NCBI GenBank assembly: GCA_964556755.1
Contig: CAZKXI010000007.1
Location: 1-64,000 of the forward strand
Direction of reading: 5' to 3'
Source: UBA4085 sp964556755
GTDB lineage: Bacteria > Acidobacteriota > Aminicenantia > Aminicenantales > UBA4085
DNA: 64,000 nucleotides
Shown in pieces: positions 50,796-60,929 of this stretch. Position 1 is the first letter of the stretch, and each line of letters opens with the position of its first letter. A program made the position numbers and the translations under genes. The notes beneath the pieces are model-generated. The model saw only the letters and a list, made by a program, of their open reading frames with translations. It did no database searches and was not told the origin of the DNA.

Positions 50796-52008
50796 ATGTT
50801 CAATCTCTCCGTCGCGCTCCGCTTCCTCAAAGAGGGCCGGGCCCAGACCCTCATGATCCTGGTCGGAATCACCCTGGGCATCGCCGTCCAGGTCTTTCTC
50901 AACTCCCTGATCGTCGACCTGCAGAGGAGCCTGGTGGAGGACACCGTCGGCCGCTCGCCGCACATCACGGCCGAGATGCCGGACGACGTCCCGGATGGGG
51001 GGCTCCTGCCGGCCGACGGGCGAGTCTCCACGGCCCGGATCGTGACCAACCGGGGCAGTCTCAAGCCCATCCGCGGCTGGCCGACCATCGACCGGCAGCT
51101 GGCTGAGCTGGGCGCCTTCAAGGCCGTCAATCCGGTGGCCCAGGGCTCGGGCTTCATCCTCCAGGGCGACAAGTCCCTGCCCGTCATCCTCCGCGGCTTC
51201 GACCTGGAGCGGGCCGACGCCCTCTACGACATCCGCCGTCGTCTGGTCGCCGGCCGCTTCGAGGTCGGCGGCAACGGCGTCCTGATCGGCCGCCAGCTGG
51301 CCGAGAAGCTCCGGGCCGGCGTCGGCGACTCGATCCGCATCACCGTGCCTTCGGGAGCCGGCGACGTCTTCCCCATCAACGGCATCTTCGACCTGGACAA
51401 CAAGTCGCTCAACGAGAGCTGGGTCGTCATCTCCCTCAGCCGGGCCCAGATCCTCTACGGCCTCGACCAGGGCCTGACCCTGATCGAGCTGCAGGTGCCG
51501 GACGTCTTCGCGGCCGAGGGCTGGGCGGCCGATCTGCGGCGGACCTTCCCCGGCCTGCAGTGGCTGAGCTGGCAGGAGACCAACGCCCAGCTGTTGGCCG
51601 CCCTGCAGGGCCAGGGCTCGTCCTCCTACCTGATCCAGCTGTTCGTCCTGCTCTCGGTCACCCTGGCCATCGCCTCGGTCCTGGCCATCTCCGTCGTCCA
51701 GCGCCAGCGGCAGATCGGCATCCTCAAGGCCCTGGGCATGAAGACCCGCCAGATCAGCCGCGTCTTCATCATCCAGGGCGGCATCCTGGGCCTGGTCGGA
51801 TCGATCCTGGGAGGCCTGGCGGGCTGGGGCATGGTCCAGGCCTTCGTCCTGGCCCAAAGGGCCAACCCCTCGGCCACCCTGACCGCCATCTCCGTCCGCT
51901 TCGGCGCGGTGATCTTGTCCGTGGCCATCGCCACCCTGGCCGGCACCCTGGCCGCCTTCGTTCCGGCCCGGCGGGCGGCCAAGCTCAATCCGATCGAGGT
52001 GATCCGCA

Positions 52009-52016
<8 letters not shown>
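50796..52016 (+). CDS. MacB/LolC-like ABC transporter permease (FtsX fold)
   Basis: A 406-residue membrane protein with the FtsX/MacB layout. There is one N-terminal segment (~18-40), a large periplasmic domain (~45-270) and three C-terminal segments (~285-400) with VQRQRQIGILKALGMKTRQI, the coupling-helix region. It ends in PARRAAKLNPIEVIRNG, typical of the family. It works with the adjacent ATPase to move lipoproteins, peptides or drugs across the envelope. Seven bp after the adaptor gene and 8-bp overlap with the ATPase gene. Confidence 0.9.
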
Positions 52017-52797
<781 letters not shown>

Positions 52798-52844
52798 CCT
52801 CTCCCCCGGCCCGGCCCCGCCGCTGGCGCGGCCCTTTCTCCCTG

Positions 52845-52853
52845 TGCTATAAA
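52845..52853 (+). promoter_or_regulatory. Extended -10 promoter for the GH20 gene
   Basis: TGC followed by TATAAA, an extended -10, about 23 nt before the ATG; no consensus -35. AAAGGAG precedes the ATG. Confidence 0.4.
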
Positions 52854-52875
52854 GGCGGCGGGAAAGGAGCCCGCC

Positions 52876-55251
52876 ATGAAAGTGACATCCCGCCTCGCGC
52901 TGACTGTCCTGTCCGCCGTCTTCCTCGCCGCATGCGCCGCGCCGAGGCCCGTCGAGGCGCCCGCCCGGGAAGCCGAGCTCGCCGTCGTGCCCAAGCCCGT
53001 CTCCCTCGAGCGCCAAAGCGGCTCCTTCCTGATCACCTCGGCCTGCCGGATCGCCGTGCCCGAAGGCGATCGCGAAGCCGAGGCGACCGGCCGCTACCTG
53101 GCCGCGGAGCTGCGCCGGGCCTTCGGGCTGGATGTCCCCGTCTCCGACCGGCCGCCCGTGGAGGCCTCGTCGATCATCTTCCTGCGGCGCGGCGGAAGCC
53201 CCGCCGCGGGGGCCGAAGGCTACGGGCTGTCGGTGACGCCCGCCGCGGTCTCGATCGAGGCGCCGGAGTCGGCCGGGCTCTTCTACGGCGTCCAGACGCT
53301 GCTCCAGCTCCTGCCTCCCGAGGCCTACGGCACGGCCGGCTCGGCCGGCGGGCCGGCCGTCGTCCCCTGCGTCAAGATCGAGGATCGGCCGCGCTTCTCC
53401 TGGCGCGGCCTTCAGCTGGACGTCTGCCGGCACTTCTTCCCCAAGGAGTTCGTCAAGCGCTATCTCGACTATATGGCCATGCACAAGCTGAACACGTTCC
53501 ACTGGCACCTGACCGACGATCAGGGCTGGCGGATCGAGATCAAGAAGCACCCCCGCCTGACGGAAGTCGGCGCCTGGCGCGTGGACCGGGAGGACCTCCA
53601 TTGGAACAGCCGGCCGGCCCAGAAGCCGGGCGAGAAGGCGACCTACGGCGGGTTCTACACTCAGGACGACATCCGCGAGGTCCTGGCCTACGCCGCGGAG
53701 CGCCACATCACCGTGGTGCCGGAGATCGAGATGCCCGGGCACTGCACGTCCGCCCTGGCCGCCTATCCCGAGCTGTCCTGCACCGGCGGCCCGTTCACCT
53801 TGCCGCCGGGCGGGCTGTGGCCGATCAGCGACGTCTTCTGCCCCGGCAACGAGGCCGTCTTCGCCTTCCTGGAGGACGTGTTGGACGAGGTCCTGGCCCT
53901 CTTCCCCAGCAAGATCATCCACATAGGCGGCGACGAGGTCGACAAGGCCCGCTGGAGGGTCTGTCCCAAGTGCCAGGCCCGGATGAAGGCCGAAGGCTTG
54001 AAGACCGAGGAGGAGCTGCAGAGCTGGTTCGTCCGCCGCATCGAGGCCTACCTCAACGCCCGCGGCCGGACGCTGTTGGGCTGGGACGAGATCCTGGAGG
54101 GTGGACTGGCCCCCAACGCCGCGGTCATGTCCTGGCGGGGATTCGAGGGCGGCGTGGCCGCGGCCAAGGCCGGCCATCCCGTGGTCATGACTCCGACGGC
54201 CTTCTGCTATTACGACTACCTGCAGGGCGATCCGGCTCTGGAGCCGCAGGGCATCGGCGGCTACGTTCCCCTGAGCAAGGCCTACGCCTTCGAGCCCGTG
54301 CCGGAAGGGCTGACGCCCGAGGAGGCCGGCCGCATCATCGGCGGCCAGGCCAACCTCTGGACGGAGTACATTGCGACGCCCGCCCACGCCGAGTACATGC
54401 TCTTCCCGCGCACGGCCGCCCTGGCCGAGACGGTCTGGACGCCCGCCGCCGGCAAGAGCTGGCCCGATTTCCTGCGCCGCCTGACCGTCCAGCTGCGGCG
54501 CTACGACCGAATGGGAGCGAGCTACGCCCGCAGCCTGTTCGCCGTCAAGATGGAGGCCTTGCCGGAGCCCGGAAGCGGCCGCCTGAGGCTGGCCCTGACG
54601 ACCGAGAGCGACCGGCCGGACATCCGCTACACCCTCGACGGGAAGGATCCGGTGCCCGGCTCCAAGGCCTATGAAGGCCCGATGACGATCGGCCAGTCGG
54701 CCGTGATCCGGGCCGCCGTCTTCGCCGGCGGCAAGCGCCAGGGGCCGGTCAGCGAGACCCGCTTCCTGTCGCATCTGGCGCTGGGCAAGGAGCCCCGGCT
54801 GTCCTACGCGTTCAGGCCCCGCTACAGCGGCGGCGGCCCTTTGGGCCTTGTGGACGGATTGCGGGGCGGAAAATCCCATACGGACGGCCGCTGGCAGGGC
54901 TTTGAGGGAGACGATCTGGCGGCGGTGCTGGACCTGGGCGCCTCGCGGCGCATCGAGTCCATTACCGTCGGATTCCTCCAGAACACTCCGAGCTGGGCTT
55001 TCCTGCCCCGCTCGGTGGAGGCGGCCCTATCGGACGACGGGAAGACGTTCCGGGCCCTGCCGGCCGTGGAAGGATTCGAGGCGACGGACCGGGACGGGAG
55101 CGTCCTCCTGAAAGACGTCAAGATCGCGGCCGCCGGCGCGGCGGCTCGCTACATCCGGGTCACGGCCAAGTCGATCGGCCGCTGCCCCGCCTGGCATTCG
55201 GGGGCGGGCGGGAAGGCCTGGCTCTTCGCCGACGAGATTATCGTCGAATAG
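52876..55251 (+). CDS. GH20 beta-N-acetylhexosaminidase, lipoprotein
   Basis: A 791-residue enzyme. The lipobox FLAAC with Cys20 marks a lipoprotein, probably at the outer membrane. A GH20b N-terminal domain (~35-160) precedes the catalytic barrel (~165-510), which has HWHLTDDQGWR, EIEMPGHCTSAL and the Asp353-Glu354 pair in HIGGDEVDK; Glu is the acid and Asp orients the acetamido group. A chitobiase C-terminal-like region (~560-640) and an F5/8-type (discoidin) domain (~645-790) follow. It should release GlcNAc/GalNAc from glycans. Its 3' end overlaps the convergent leftward gene by 14 bp. Confidence 0.95.
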   Translation: MKVTSRLALTVLSAVFLAACAAPRPVEAPAREAELAVVPKPVSLERQSGSFLITSACRIAVPEGDREAEATGRYLAAELRRAFGLDVPVSDRPPVEASSIIFLRRGGSPAAGAEGYGLSVTPAAVSIEAPESAGLFYGVQTLLQLLPPEAYGTAGSAGGPAVVPCVKIEDRPRFSWRGLQLDVCRHFFPKEFVKRYLDYMAMHKLNTFHWHLTDDQGWRIEIKKHPRLTEVGAWRVDREDLHWNSRPAQKPGEKATYGGFYTQDDIREVLAYAAERHITVVPEIEMPGHCTSALAAYPELSCTGGPFTLPPGGLWPISDVFCPGNEAVFAFLEDVLDEVLALFPSKIIHIGGDEVDKARWRVCPKCQARMKAEGLKTEEELQSWFVRRIEAYLNARGRTLLGWDEILEGGLAPNAAVMSWRGFEGGVAAAKAGHPVVMTPTAFCYYDYLQGDPALEPQGIGGYVPLSKAYAFEPVPEGLTPEEAGRIIGGQANLWTEYIATPAHAEYMLFPRTAALAETVWTPAAGKSWPDFLRRLTVQLRRYDRMGASYARSLFAVKMEALPEPGSGRLRLALTTESDRPDIRYTLDGKDPVPGSKAYEGPMTIGQSAVIRAAVFAGGKRQGPVSETRFLSHLALGKEPRLSYAFRPRYSGGGPLGLVDGLRGGKSHTDGRWQGFEGDDLAAVLDLGASRRIESITVGFLQNTPSWAFLPRSVEAALSDDGKTFRALPAVEGFEATDRDGSVLLKDVKIAAAGAAARYIRVTAKSIGRCPAWHSGAGGKAWLFADEIIVE

Positions 55252-56317
55252 TCCCGGCGTCTCCCGCGCCCGCGCCCGCCAAGCGGCGCAGCCGGAGCGT
55301 GCCGTAGGTCATGCGATTGTAGGTCCGGCCGATGAGCAGGTCGTCTTCCCGACCAAAGGTCAGGATCTCCCTCCCGCCGGGGCCGTTCAGGTCGACGATG
55401 ACCTCGCCTTCAGCCCTGTCGAAGCGCCAGCTTCCGGTCACGGTCCGCTTCCGGCCCCAGCCGGTCCTATAGGCCATGGCCGCGTCTCCATTCCGCTCCA
55501 ACGTCAGCTGGAAGCCGCGAACGCGTCGCGCATCGCCGGGATCGACGGCCGCTCCGGTGAGAGTCCATGTGCCGGCGAGCTCCCCGCGCCGCTCACCGGC
55601 CGGACCGTCCAAGCGGGGCCTTTCGTCCCCCGCAACACCGCCGCGGCCGCTCGTGACGCGGCCCTCCGCGGGGGGCTTCGTCGCTCCGCCGGCCGTTCTT
55701 TCCGCGCCTGAGGCGACACGCCCGTCCATGGTCCGGCCGTCGATCCGGCCATCCGTTCGGGTCCCCGCCCCGCCGGTTTGTCCCTGAGTCAGCTCCCGGG
55801 GAACTTGGGGGGTGAAGTAGATGCGGCGCACATCGTTGGCCGGCACTTCTCCTCCGCCCTCAAGCTCATAGACCAGCCGCGTTGAGCTGAAGTCGATGAT
55901 CCGGCCCTCGACTTGGCGGTTGTCCTTGGTGAAGATGGAAGGCTCGTGATTCCCGACCCTGTCCCGCTCCGCGGGATAGTTCCAGGCTTCCGCCTCGTAG
56001 TTGACCAGGAAGATATCATCCAGCCCGAACTCGCCGCTCTTGGCCGTCTCGAGGACCAGGCGGGTGCTGGAGATGTCGATGATCTTGTCGATGACGAGGC
56101 GGCCGTCACGCAGGTAAATGGCGGCTTCGCCGGGACGCAACCGGCCCGCAACGGCCTCCTGGGCCATCGTCCGCGGCTGGCTCTGTCCGGCCGCCTTCTG
56201 CGACTCTCCGGTCGTGGTCCGCGGCGGCCTCTGGCCGCCGGCCGTCTGGGCCGCGGCCGCGACGGCCAGCCCGGCCAGAACGATGATCCATAAAGAGAAC
56301 CGATGCCTTCCGCTCAT
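55238..56317 (-). CDS. Secreted protein with duplicated 'SSTRLV' motif, paralogue A
   Basis: A 359-residue exported protein of unknown function. After a signal peptide (residues 1-23) come two related ~45-residue units: one reads IIDISSTRLVLETAKSGEFG and continues to the VNYE stretch, the other IIDFSSTRLVYELEGGGEVP. These look like small SH3/Sm-like beta folds. A Gly/Arg-rich, Thr-rich linker (~180-240) follows, then a C-terminal beta domain (GELAGTWTLTGAAV through LRLRRLAG) with a lipocalin-like or META-like feel. It is clearly homologous to the gene at 56357-57184 and the pair look like a tandem duplication. Confidence 0.78.
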   Translation of the reverse strand: MSGRHRFSLWIIVLAGLAVAAAAQTAGGQRPPRTTTGESQKAAGQSQPRTMAQEAVAGRLRPGEAAIYLRDGRLVIDKIIDISSTRLVLETAKSGEFGLDDIFLVNYEAEAWNYPAERDRVGNHEPSIFTKDNRQVEGRIIDFSSTRLVYELEGGGEVPANDVRRIYFTPQVPRELTQGQTGGAGTRTDGRIDGRTMDGRVASGAERTAGGATKPPAEGRVTSGRGGVAGDERPRLDGPAGERRGELAGTWTLTGAAVDPGDARRVRGFQLTLERNGDAAMAYRTGWGRKRTVTGSWRFDRAEGEVIVDLNGPGGREILTFGREDDLLIGRTYNRMTYGTLRLRRLAGAGAGDAGTIRR

Positions 56318-56356
56318 GGCGTCCTCCCGATCCGAGACGATCCGCCGGCCCGCCGC

Positions 56357-57184
56357 TCAGCGGCGGCGAAGGCGGAGAACGCCGAAGGCGTCCTTATCGT
56401 AGACGATGCCGATCAGGAGCTCGCCGTCGCGGCCGAAGGTCATGGCTTCCCGCTGGCGCCCGGAGGTGATGTTCACGACGACGATGGCGTTGTCGCCCGG
56501 CTTGAAGCTCCAGGAGCCCGTCTCGTTGAGGGTATCGCCGCCGCGGGTCTGGCCCGTCAGGCGGGCCCCGCCGTCGGCCCGCAGCTGGAGCTGCAGTCCG
56601 CGGCCGCCGGCTACATTGGTCCAGGTGCCGACGACTTGATCCATCACCCCGCCGCCCCCGCCCTGCCTCTGGCCCTGCCCGGCCAGCCCGGAGGGAACCT
56701 GCCGGGAGAAGTAGATGCGGCGGATCCGGCCGGGCGCGACCTTCTCGCCGCTTCGCAGCTCATAGACCAGCTGGGCCGAGCTGAAGTCGACGATCCGGCC
56801 GGCGATCACCCCGCCGTCGCGGAGGAAGATGTAGTGCTCGTTGGTCTCCAGCTGCTCGCGCTCCTCGGGAAAGTCCCAACCCTCGTTGATGTAGTTGACC
56901 ATCCAGACGTCGCGCAGGGCGAACTCCCCGCTGTTGGCCGTCTCGAGGACCAGACGGGTGCTGGAGATGTCGGTGATCCGGTCGACGAAGAGATCGCCGC
57001 TCCGGAGGTAGATGGCCGCCTCGCCGGCCCGCAGCCGGGCTTGGCCGAGGTTCGTGGCGACTTGAGTATTGCCGCCCGTCACGCGGGTTTTTTGGCCGAC
57101 CCGGCCCTGGGCCGAGGCGTCGACGGCGGCCGCGGCCAGGATCAGGCCGCCGGCCAAGAGGATGGAAAGCGCTTTCTTGCTCAT
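56357..57184 (-). CDS. Secreted protein with duplicated 'SSTRLV' motif, paralogue B
   Basis: A 275-residue exported protein, signal peptide at 1-25. It has the same order as its neighbour. The first unit contains ITDISSTRLVLETANSGEFA and the second IVDFSSAQLVYELRSGEKV. A short Gly/Gln-rich linker and a C-terminal domain (VVGTWTNVAGG to FGVLRLRRR) follow. Function unknown. GGGAGG precedes ATG 57184; a much longer frame reaching 57532 has no support. The 39-bp gap to paralogue A suggests cotranscription. Confidence 0.8.
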   Translation of the reverse strand: MSKKALSILLAGGLILAAAAVDASAQGRVGQKTRVTGGNTQVATNLGQARLRAGEAAIYLRSGDLFVDRITDISSTRLVLETANSGEFALRDVWMVNYINEGWDFPEEREQLETNEHYIFLRDGGVIAGRIVDFSSAQLVYELRSGEKVAPGRIRRIYFSRQVPSGLAGQGQRQGGGGGVMDQVVGTWTNVAGGRGLQLQLRADGGARLTGQTRGGDTLNETGSWSFKPGDNAIVVVNITSGRQREAMTFGRDGELLIGIVYDKDAFGVLRLRRR

Positions 57185-57256
57185 GGGAACCTCCCGATTC
57201 AATATTGCCCTCCCGTATTTTATCACAACCGGGGGACGATGGAGGGCTTGTAAACC

Positions 57257-57265
57257 TGCTATAAT
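57257..57265 (+). promoter_or_regulatory. Extended -10 giving a leaderless mRNA for the Ere-like gene
   Basis: TGC then perfect TATAAT (57260-57265), followed by seven bases and GTG 57273. The -10 overlaps the upstream ATG at 57264, which argues that GTG is the true start. Confidence 0.55.
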
Positions 57266-57272
57266 GGGCCGC

Positions 57273-58616
57273 GTGAGAGACCGATCCATCATTGCCGCGG
57301 CCGCCGCTCTAGCCCTGTTCCTCGCTCCTGAGCTCCTGGCCGCCCAGGCTGATCCGCCCGTCCGTCCGGAATGGGCGGTCTCGGCCCGCTCGCTTGCGCA
57401 TCCCTTGGCGCTACCCTCGCCCGGCGCCGAGACCACCGCAGACCCGGCTTTCCTGGGCCCCGTCCTGGCGGGCCGGACGGTCGCGGCCCTGGGCGAGAGC
57501 GGCCACGGCATGTCCGAGCCTGCGTCCGTCAAGACGCGCCTGGTCCGCTATCTGCACGAAGCCTTGGGCTACGACGTCATCGCCTTCGAAAGCTCGCTCT
57601 TCGAGTGCTGGGCGGCGGACCGCCGGGCCGCCGAGGAGGACGCCGAGACGACCTTGAGGGACGCCCTCTTCGGCGTCTGGCACAGCCGCGACGTCCTCGA
57701 GCTCTTTCAGTACATCAGGGCCACGAAAGCCACGAGCCGCCCGCTCGTCCTGGCCGGCTTCGACGTCCAGATCAGCTCGGCCCGCGGCGCGGCCCGGAGG
57801 CCGCGGATTCTCCGCGAAGCCATCGCCCCGCTCGATCCCGTCTACGCGGCGGAAGTGGAGAGTCGGGACGCCCAATTCGTGGCCCGGTATGATGAATCGG
57901 AGTGGCGGACCGCCCATGCGGCGGCCTTCCGGACCTTCTACGCCAACCTGGCCTGGTGGGCCGCGGCTCGGGCCCCCGAGCTGGAGGCCGCCCACCCGGA
58001 AGCGCCCGAGCTGCCCGCCGTCCTGCGCCAGACGGCCCGCTCCATGGTCTCCTTCATCGACGAGATGGAGAGCGGCGGCGCCGCCAGGACCGACGCCCGC
58101 GAGGCCGGGATGGCCGACAACGTCCTGGCCCTGGCCCGGGAGATCTATCCCGGCCGCAAAGTCCTCCTTTGGGGCCACAACGCCCATTTCAGCCGCGACT
58201 CCGGCGGCCCCGAGCTCGGCTCCGCTCGGCCCATGGGGGCCCGGCTGGGCCGGGCCATGGGCTCGGAATACTACGCCGTCGGCCTGTTCGCCGGGCGGGG
58301 CGAAGCCTGCTGGAACGACCGCACTCCCTACCTCCTGACGCCGCCCAAGGATGACGGACTGGAAGCCGTGCTTCTGGCCGCCGGCCGCCCGGCCTTGTTC
58401 GTTGACCTGGCCGGGGCCGCTCCGGTCGCGTGGAACGCCTGGATGTCCAGCCTCCTGCCGGCCAAGAGCTGGGGCTATTGGGACACCGAGATCGTCCCCC
58501 GCCGGCGATTCGACGGCCTGATCTTTCTGCGCGACGTCAGCCGGCCGGACTACCTGGATATCGAGCCGCCGGGGGGACGGGAGTCTCCGGCCCCTCTCGA
58601 TCTCGCTCTGGATTGA
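57273..58616 (+). CDS. Erythromycin-esterase-like (Ere family) hydrolase, exported
   Basis: A 447-residue protein with a signal peptide (residues 1-25). Ere-family motifs: ALGESGHGMSEP with the catalytic His, VIAFESSLFECW with Glu, and LLWGHNAHFSRD with further His residues. The C-terminal region (YWDTEIVPRRRFDGLIFL) also matches. The family includes macrolide esterases and many enzymes of unknown substrate, so antibiotic resistance should not be assumed. Start at GTG 57273 follows from the leaderless promoter; ATG 57264 is the alternative. Confidence 0.85.
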   Translation: MRDRSIIAAAAALALFLAPELLAAQADPPVRPEWAVSARSLAHPLALPSPGAETTADPAFLGPVLAGRTVAALGESGHGMSEPASVKTRLVRYLHEALGYDVIAFESSLFECWAADRRAAEEDAETTLRDALFGVWHSRDVLELFQYIRATKATSRPLVLAGFDVQISSARGAARRPRILREAIAPLDPVYAAEVESRDAQFVARYDESEWRTAHAAAFRTFYANLAWWAAARAPELEAAHPEAPELPAVLRQTARSMVSFIDEMESGGAARTDAREAGMADNVLALAREIYPGRKVLLWGHNAHFSRDSGGPELGSARPMGARLGRAMGSEYYAVGLFAGRGEACWNDRTPYLLTPPKDDGLEAVLLAAGRPALFVDLAGAAPVAWNAWMSSLLPAKSWGYWDTEIVPRRRFDGLIFLRDVSRPDYLDIEPPGGRESPAPLDLALD

Positions 58617-58644
58617 GACGCGGGCCGAGCCAAGGAGATCTTCC

Positions 58645-59469
58645 ATGTCGATCCAAGCCCCGTTTCCCGACCTGAACGAGCTGGCGGCCATGATCGGCGA
58701 AGCCGGCCGGCGCCTCTCGGAGATCGGCGCCAGCGAGGGGGCCGCCGGCAACATCTCGATCTACATCGGCTGGCCGGTCGAGCCCCGCCGCCTCTTCCCC
58801 CACGGCGAGCCGATCGCCCTGCCGACGGCCGTCCCCGAGCTGGCCCAGGGCGCTCTCCTCGTGACCGGCTCGGGCCGCCGCCTCCGCGAGGCCATCCAGG
58901 ACCCGGCCGCCAACCTCGGCTTCGTCACCATCGACGAGGGCGGGCGGACCGGCCGGCTCTACACCTCGCCGCGCCGCCTCTTCGATCGCCTGACCAGCGA
59001 GCTCAATTCGCACCTGGCCATCCACCGCGACCAGGTCGGGGGCGCCGCCGCCAACTTCCACGCCGTGGTCCACGCCCAGCCGTTCTCGCTGACCTATTTG
59101 AGCCATATCCCCGCCTACCGTGACGAGGCCTTCCTCAACCGGCGCCTGCTGCGCTGGCAGCCGGAGGCCATCGTCAACCTCCCGGAGGGCTTGGGCTGCC
59201 TCCCCTTCCTCGTGCCGGGCTCGGCCGAGCTGATGGCCTCCACGGTCGAGTCCCTGCGGGCCCACCGCATCACGATCTGGAGCAAGCACGGCGTCGTGGC
59301 CCGCTCGGACCAGTCGGTCAAGCGGGCCGTCGACCGGATCGAGTACGCCGAGACGGCGGCCCGCTACGAGCGCGCCGACCTGGACGGCGGCGGCCGGGGC
59401 CAGGGGCTCACGGACGAGGAGATCCGGACGGTGGCCCGGGCCTTCGGGATCGAGCAGAAGCTCTTCTGA
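58645..59469 (+). CDS. RhaD-like class II aldolase
   Basis: A 274-residue protein, the length of E. coli rhamnulose-1-phosphate aldolase. Shared blocks are GAAGNISI, LLVTGSGRR, QDPAANLG, TSELNSH (catalytic Glu) and WSKHGVVA with a zinc-ligand His. The other zinc site normally reads HxH; here it is HAQ (HAQPFSLTYLSH), so one ligand is Gln. It should cleave a deoxyketose-1-phosphate to DHAP and an aldehyde, but the substitution leaves activity open. No other rhamnose genes are present. Cotranscription with the upstream gene is possible (28-bp gap). Confidence 0.82.
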   Translation: MSIQAPFPDLNELAAMIGEAGRRLSEIGASEGAAGNISIYIGWPVEPRRLFPHGEPIALPTAVPELAQGALLVTGSGRRLREAIQDPAANLGFVTIDEGGRTGRLYTSPRRLFDRLTSELNSHLAIHRDQVGGAAANFHAVVHAQPFSLTYLSHIPAYRDEAFLNRRLLRWQPEAIVNLPEGLGCLPFLVPGSAELMASTVESLRAHRITIWSKHGVVARSDQSVKRAVDRIEYAETAARYERADLDGGGRGQGLTDEEIRTVARAFGIEQKLF

Positions 59470-59486
59470 CGCCGTCCGGGAGCGGC

Positions 59487-60929
59487 TCAAGCCAAGGGCG
59501 CGGCCAGCGGATCGTCGGCCAGGAGAAAGTCCGAGACGCGGAGGCCGTACTTGTCGGCGTCCAGGGGCATGAGGATCGAGCGCCGGAACGCCCGGCCCGC
59601 GTCGTCCATCTCCGCCAGATCGACCACCGGCCCGTCCCTCATATCGCCCCGCGCGTCGGTGATCAGCTTGACCCGGGGCCTGGCCAACTGCCCGGGACGG
59701 GGATTGGCGCCGACCACGACCCCGATCTCCGCCGTGTCCAGGACGACCAGGGAGCCGATGGGGTGGATCCCGATCATGTGGACGAAGGCCTTGAGGATGA
59801 GCGGATCGAACTCCTCCTCGCCGCGCTCCCGCATCATGCGGATGGCCTCGCCCGGGGTGAAGGTCTTGGGCCGGTAGACGCGCTTGGTGGTGATGGCGTC
59901 ATAGTAGTCCACGACCTTGACGATCTTGCTGAAGAGGGAGGTCTTGTAACGCCAGGCGTACTTGGGGTAGCCCTCGAACTTGGGCGTGATGTGGTGCTCC
60001 AGGGCGACCATGATCGCCGGCACGGGGATCTGCTGGGTGGCCCGGGTGTGGATCAAGCGGGCCGCCCCGCGGTGCGGATGCTTCTCGATGGTCGCCCGCT
60101 CCTCGGCGTCGAGCCGGCCCGGCTTGTCGAGGACCTCGGCCGGAATCTCGAACTTGCCCACGTCGTGGAGACAGGCTCCGATGCCGAGGCTGATGAGGTC
60201 GGGGCGCGACAGCCCCAGCCGCCGGCCCAGGGCCAGCGACAGGACGCAGACGTTCACCGAATGGTTCAGGGTGTAGTCCTCGAAGTTCTTGACGCTGGTC
60301 ATGCCGAACAGGACCGACTCGTCCAGCGACAGCAGGTTGCAGACGGCCTGGATGTAGCGCTTGGTCACGTGGAGGTTCAAGACGCCTTGCCGGGCGTCGA
60401 AGATGTCCTTGAGGTGGTAGATGCCCAGGAAGTAGGTGGGGACCGCTTTGCCTTCGGCCGAGGCGCCCAGAGCGGCCGAGCGGACCTTCTCCAGCCGGAT
60501 GTGGGGGAAGGCGGCGATCTCGAACTCCTGGGACAGCCGCTCGAAGGGATCGGTCTTGGCGATCTCGCTCTTGCTCAGGAAGGCCACGAAGCGCTGGAAC
60601 TCGTCGCCCGTGATGCCCGGTCGCAGAACGATCATCCCCAGCTCGCGGCGCTGGAACTCGTCGCGGACGTACTGGTAGACGGGAAAGCTGACCAGGTTGA
60701 ACTTGAGCCGGATGCGGTTGATGAAGACGCGGCCGTCCTGAATCCGTATCTGAACCTCGCCGCCCTGGCTGACGTTTCGCAGGCCGGCGAGGAAGCCGTC
60801 CATCCGCTCCTGGTACTGGCGGTTGTTGGGCTGATAGACCTTGGCCAGCTTGTAGACGACATGGAAGCCGATGAAGACGTCCATCGCCTCCTGCGGGGAG
60901 ACGGGGGAAGACACCTCGGGCCGGCTCAC
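59487..60929 (-). CDS. Divergent HD-GYP domain protein with an N-terminal domain shared with its neighbour
   Basis: A 480-residue protein. The HD-GYP domain (~215-390) has HDVGKFEIP (His ~253), KPGRLDAEE, KHPHRGA, a divergent HHITPKFEGYP and YDAITTKRVYR. The usual HHExxDGSGYP is altered, but the GYP triad and metal-binding His/Asp remain, so c-di-GMP hydrolysis or binding is plausible. Residues ~10-150 contain the same fold as the preceding HEAT protein (LRPGITGDEFQRFVAFL here). The C-terminal ~80 residues resemble a small beta domain. The GTG start overlaps the upstream stop as GTGA and has GAGAGGGG before it. Confidence 0.85.
   Translation of the reverse strand: MSRPEVSSPVSPQEAMDVFIGFHVVYKLAKVYQPNNRQYQERMDGFLAGLRNVSQGGEVQIRIQDGRVFINRIRLKFNLVSFPVYQYVRDEFQRRELGMIVLRPGITGDEFQRFVAFLSKSEIAKTDPFERLSQEFEIAAFPHIRLEKVRSAALGASAEGKAVPTYFLGIYHLKDIFDARQGVLNLHVTKRYIQAVCNLLSLDESVLFGMTSVKNFEDYTLNHSVNVCVLSLALGRRLGLSRPDLISLGIGACLHDVGKFEIPAEVLDKPGRLDAEERATIEKHPHRGAARLIHTRATQQIPVPAIMVALEHHITPKFEGYPKYAWRYKTSLFSKIVKVVDYYDAITTKRVYRPKTFTPGEAIRMMRERGEEEFDPLILKAFVHMIGIHPIGSLVVLDTAEIGVVVGANPRPGQLARPRVKLITDARGDMRDGPVVDLAEMDDAGRAFRRSILMPLDADKYGLRVSDFLLADDPLAAPLA

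Noticed and set aside
57273..58616. Macrolide resistance gene
   Set aside because: The Ere-like family is broad and mostly uncharacterised, and no other resistance or mobility genes are nearby.
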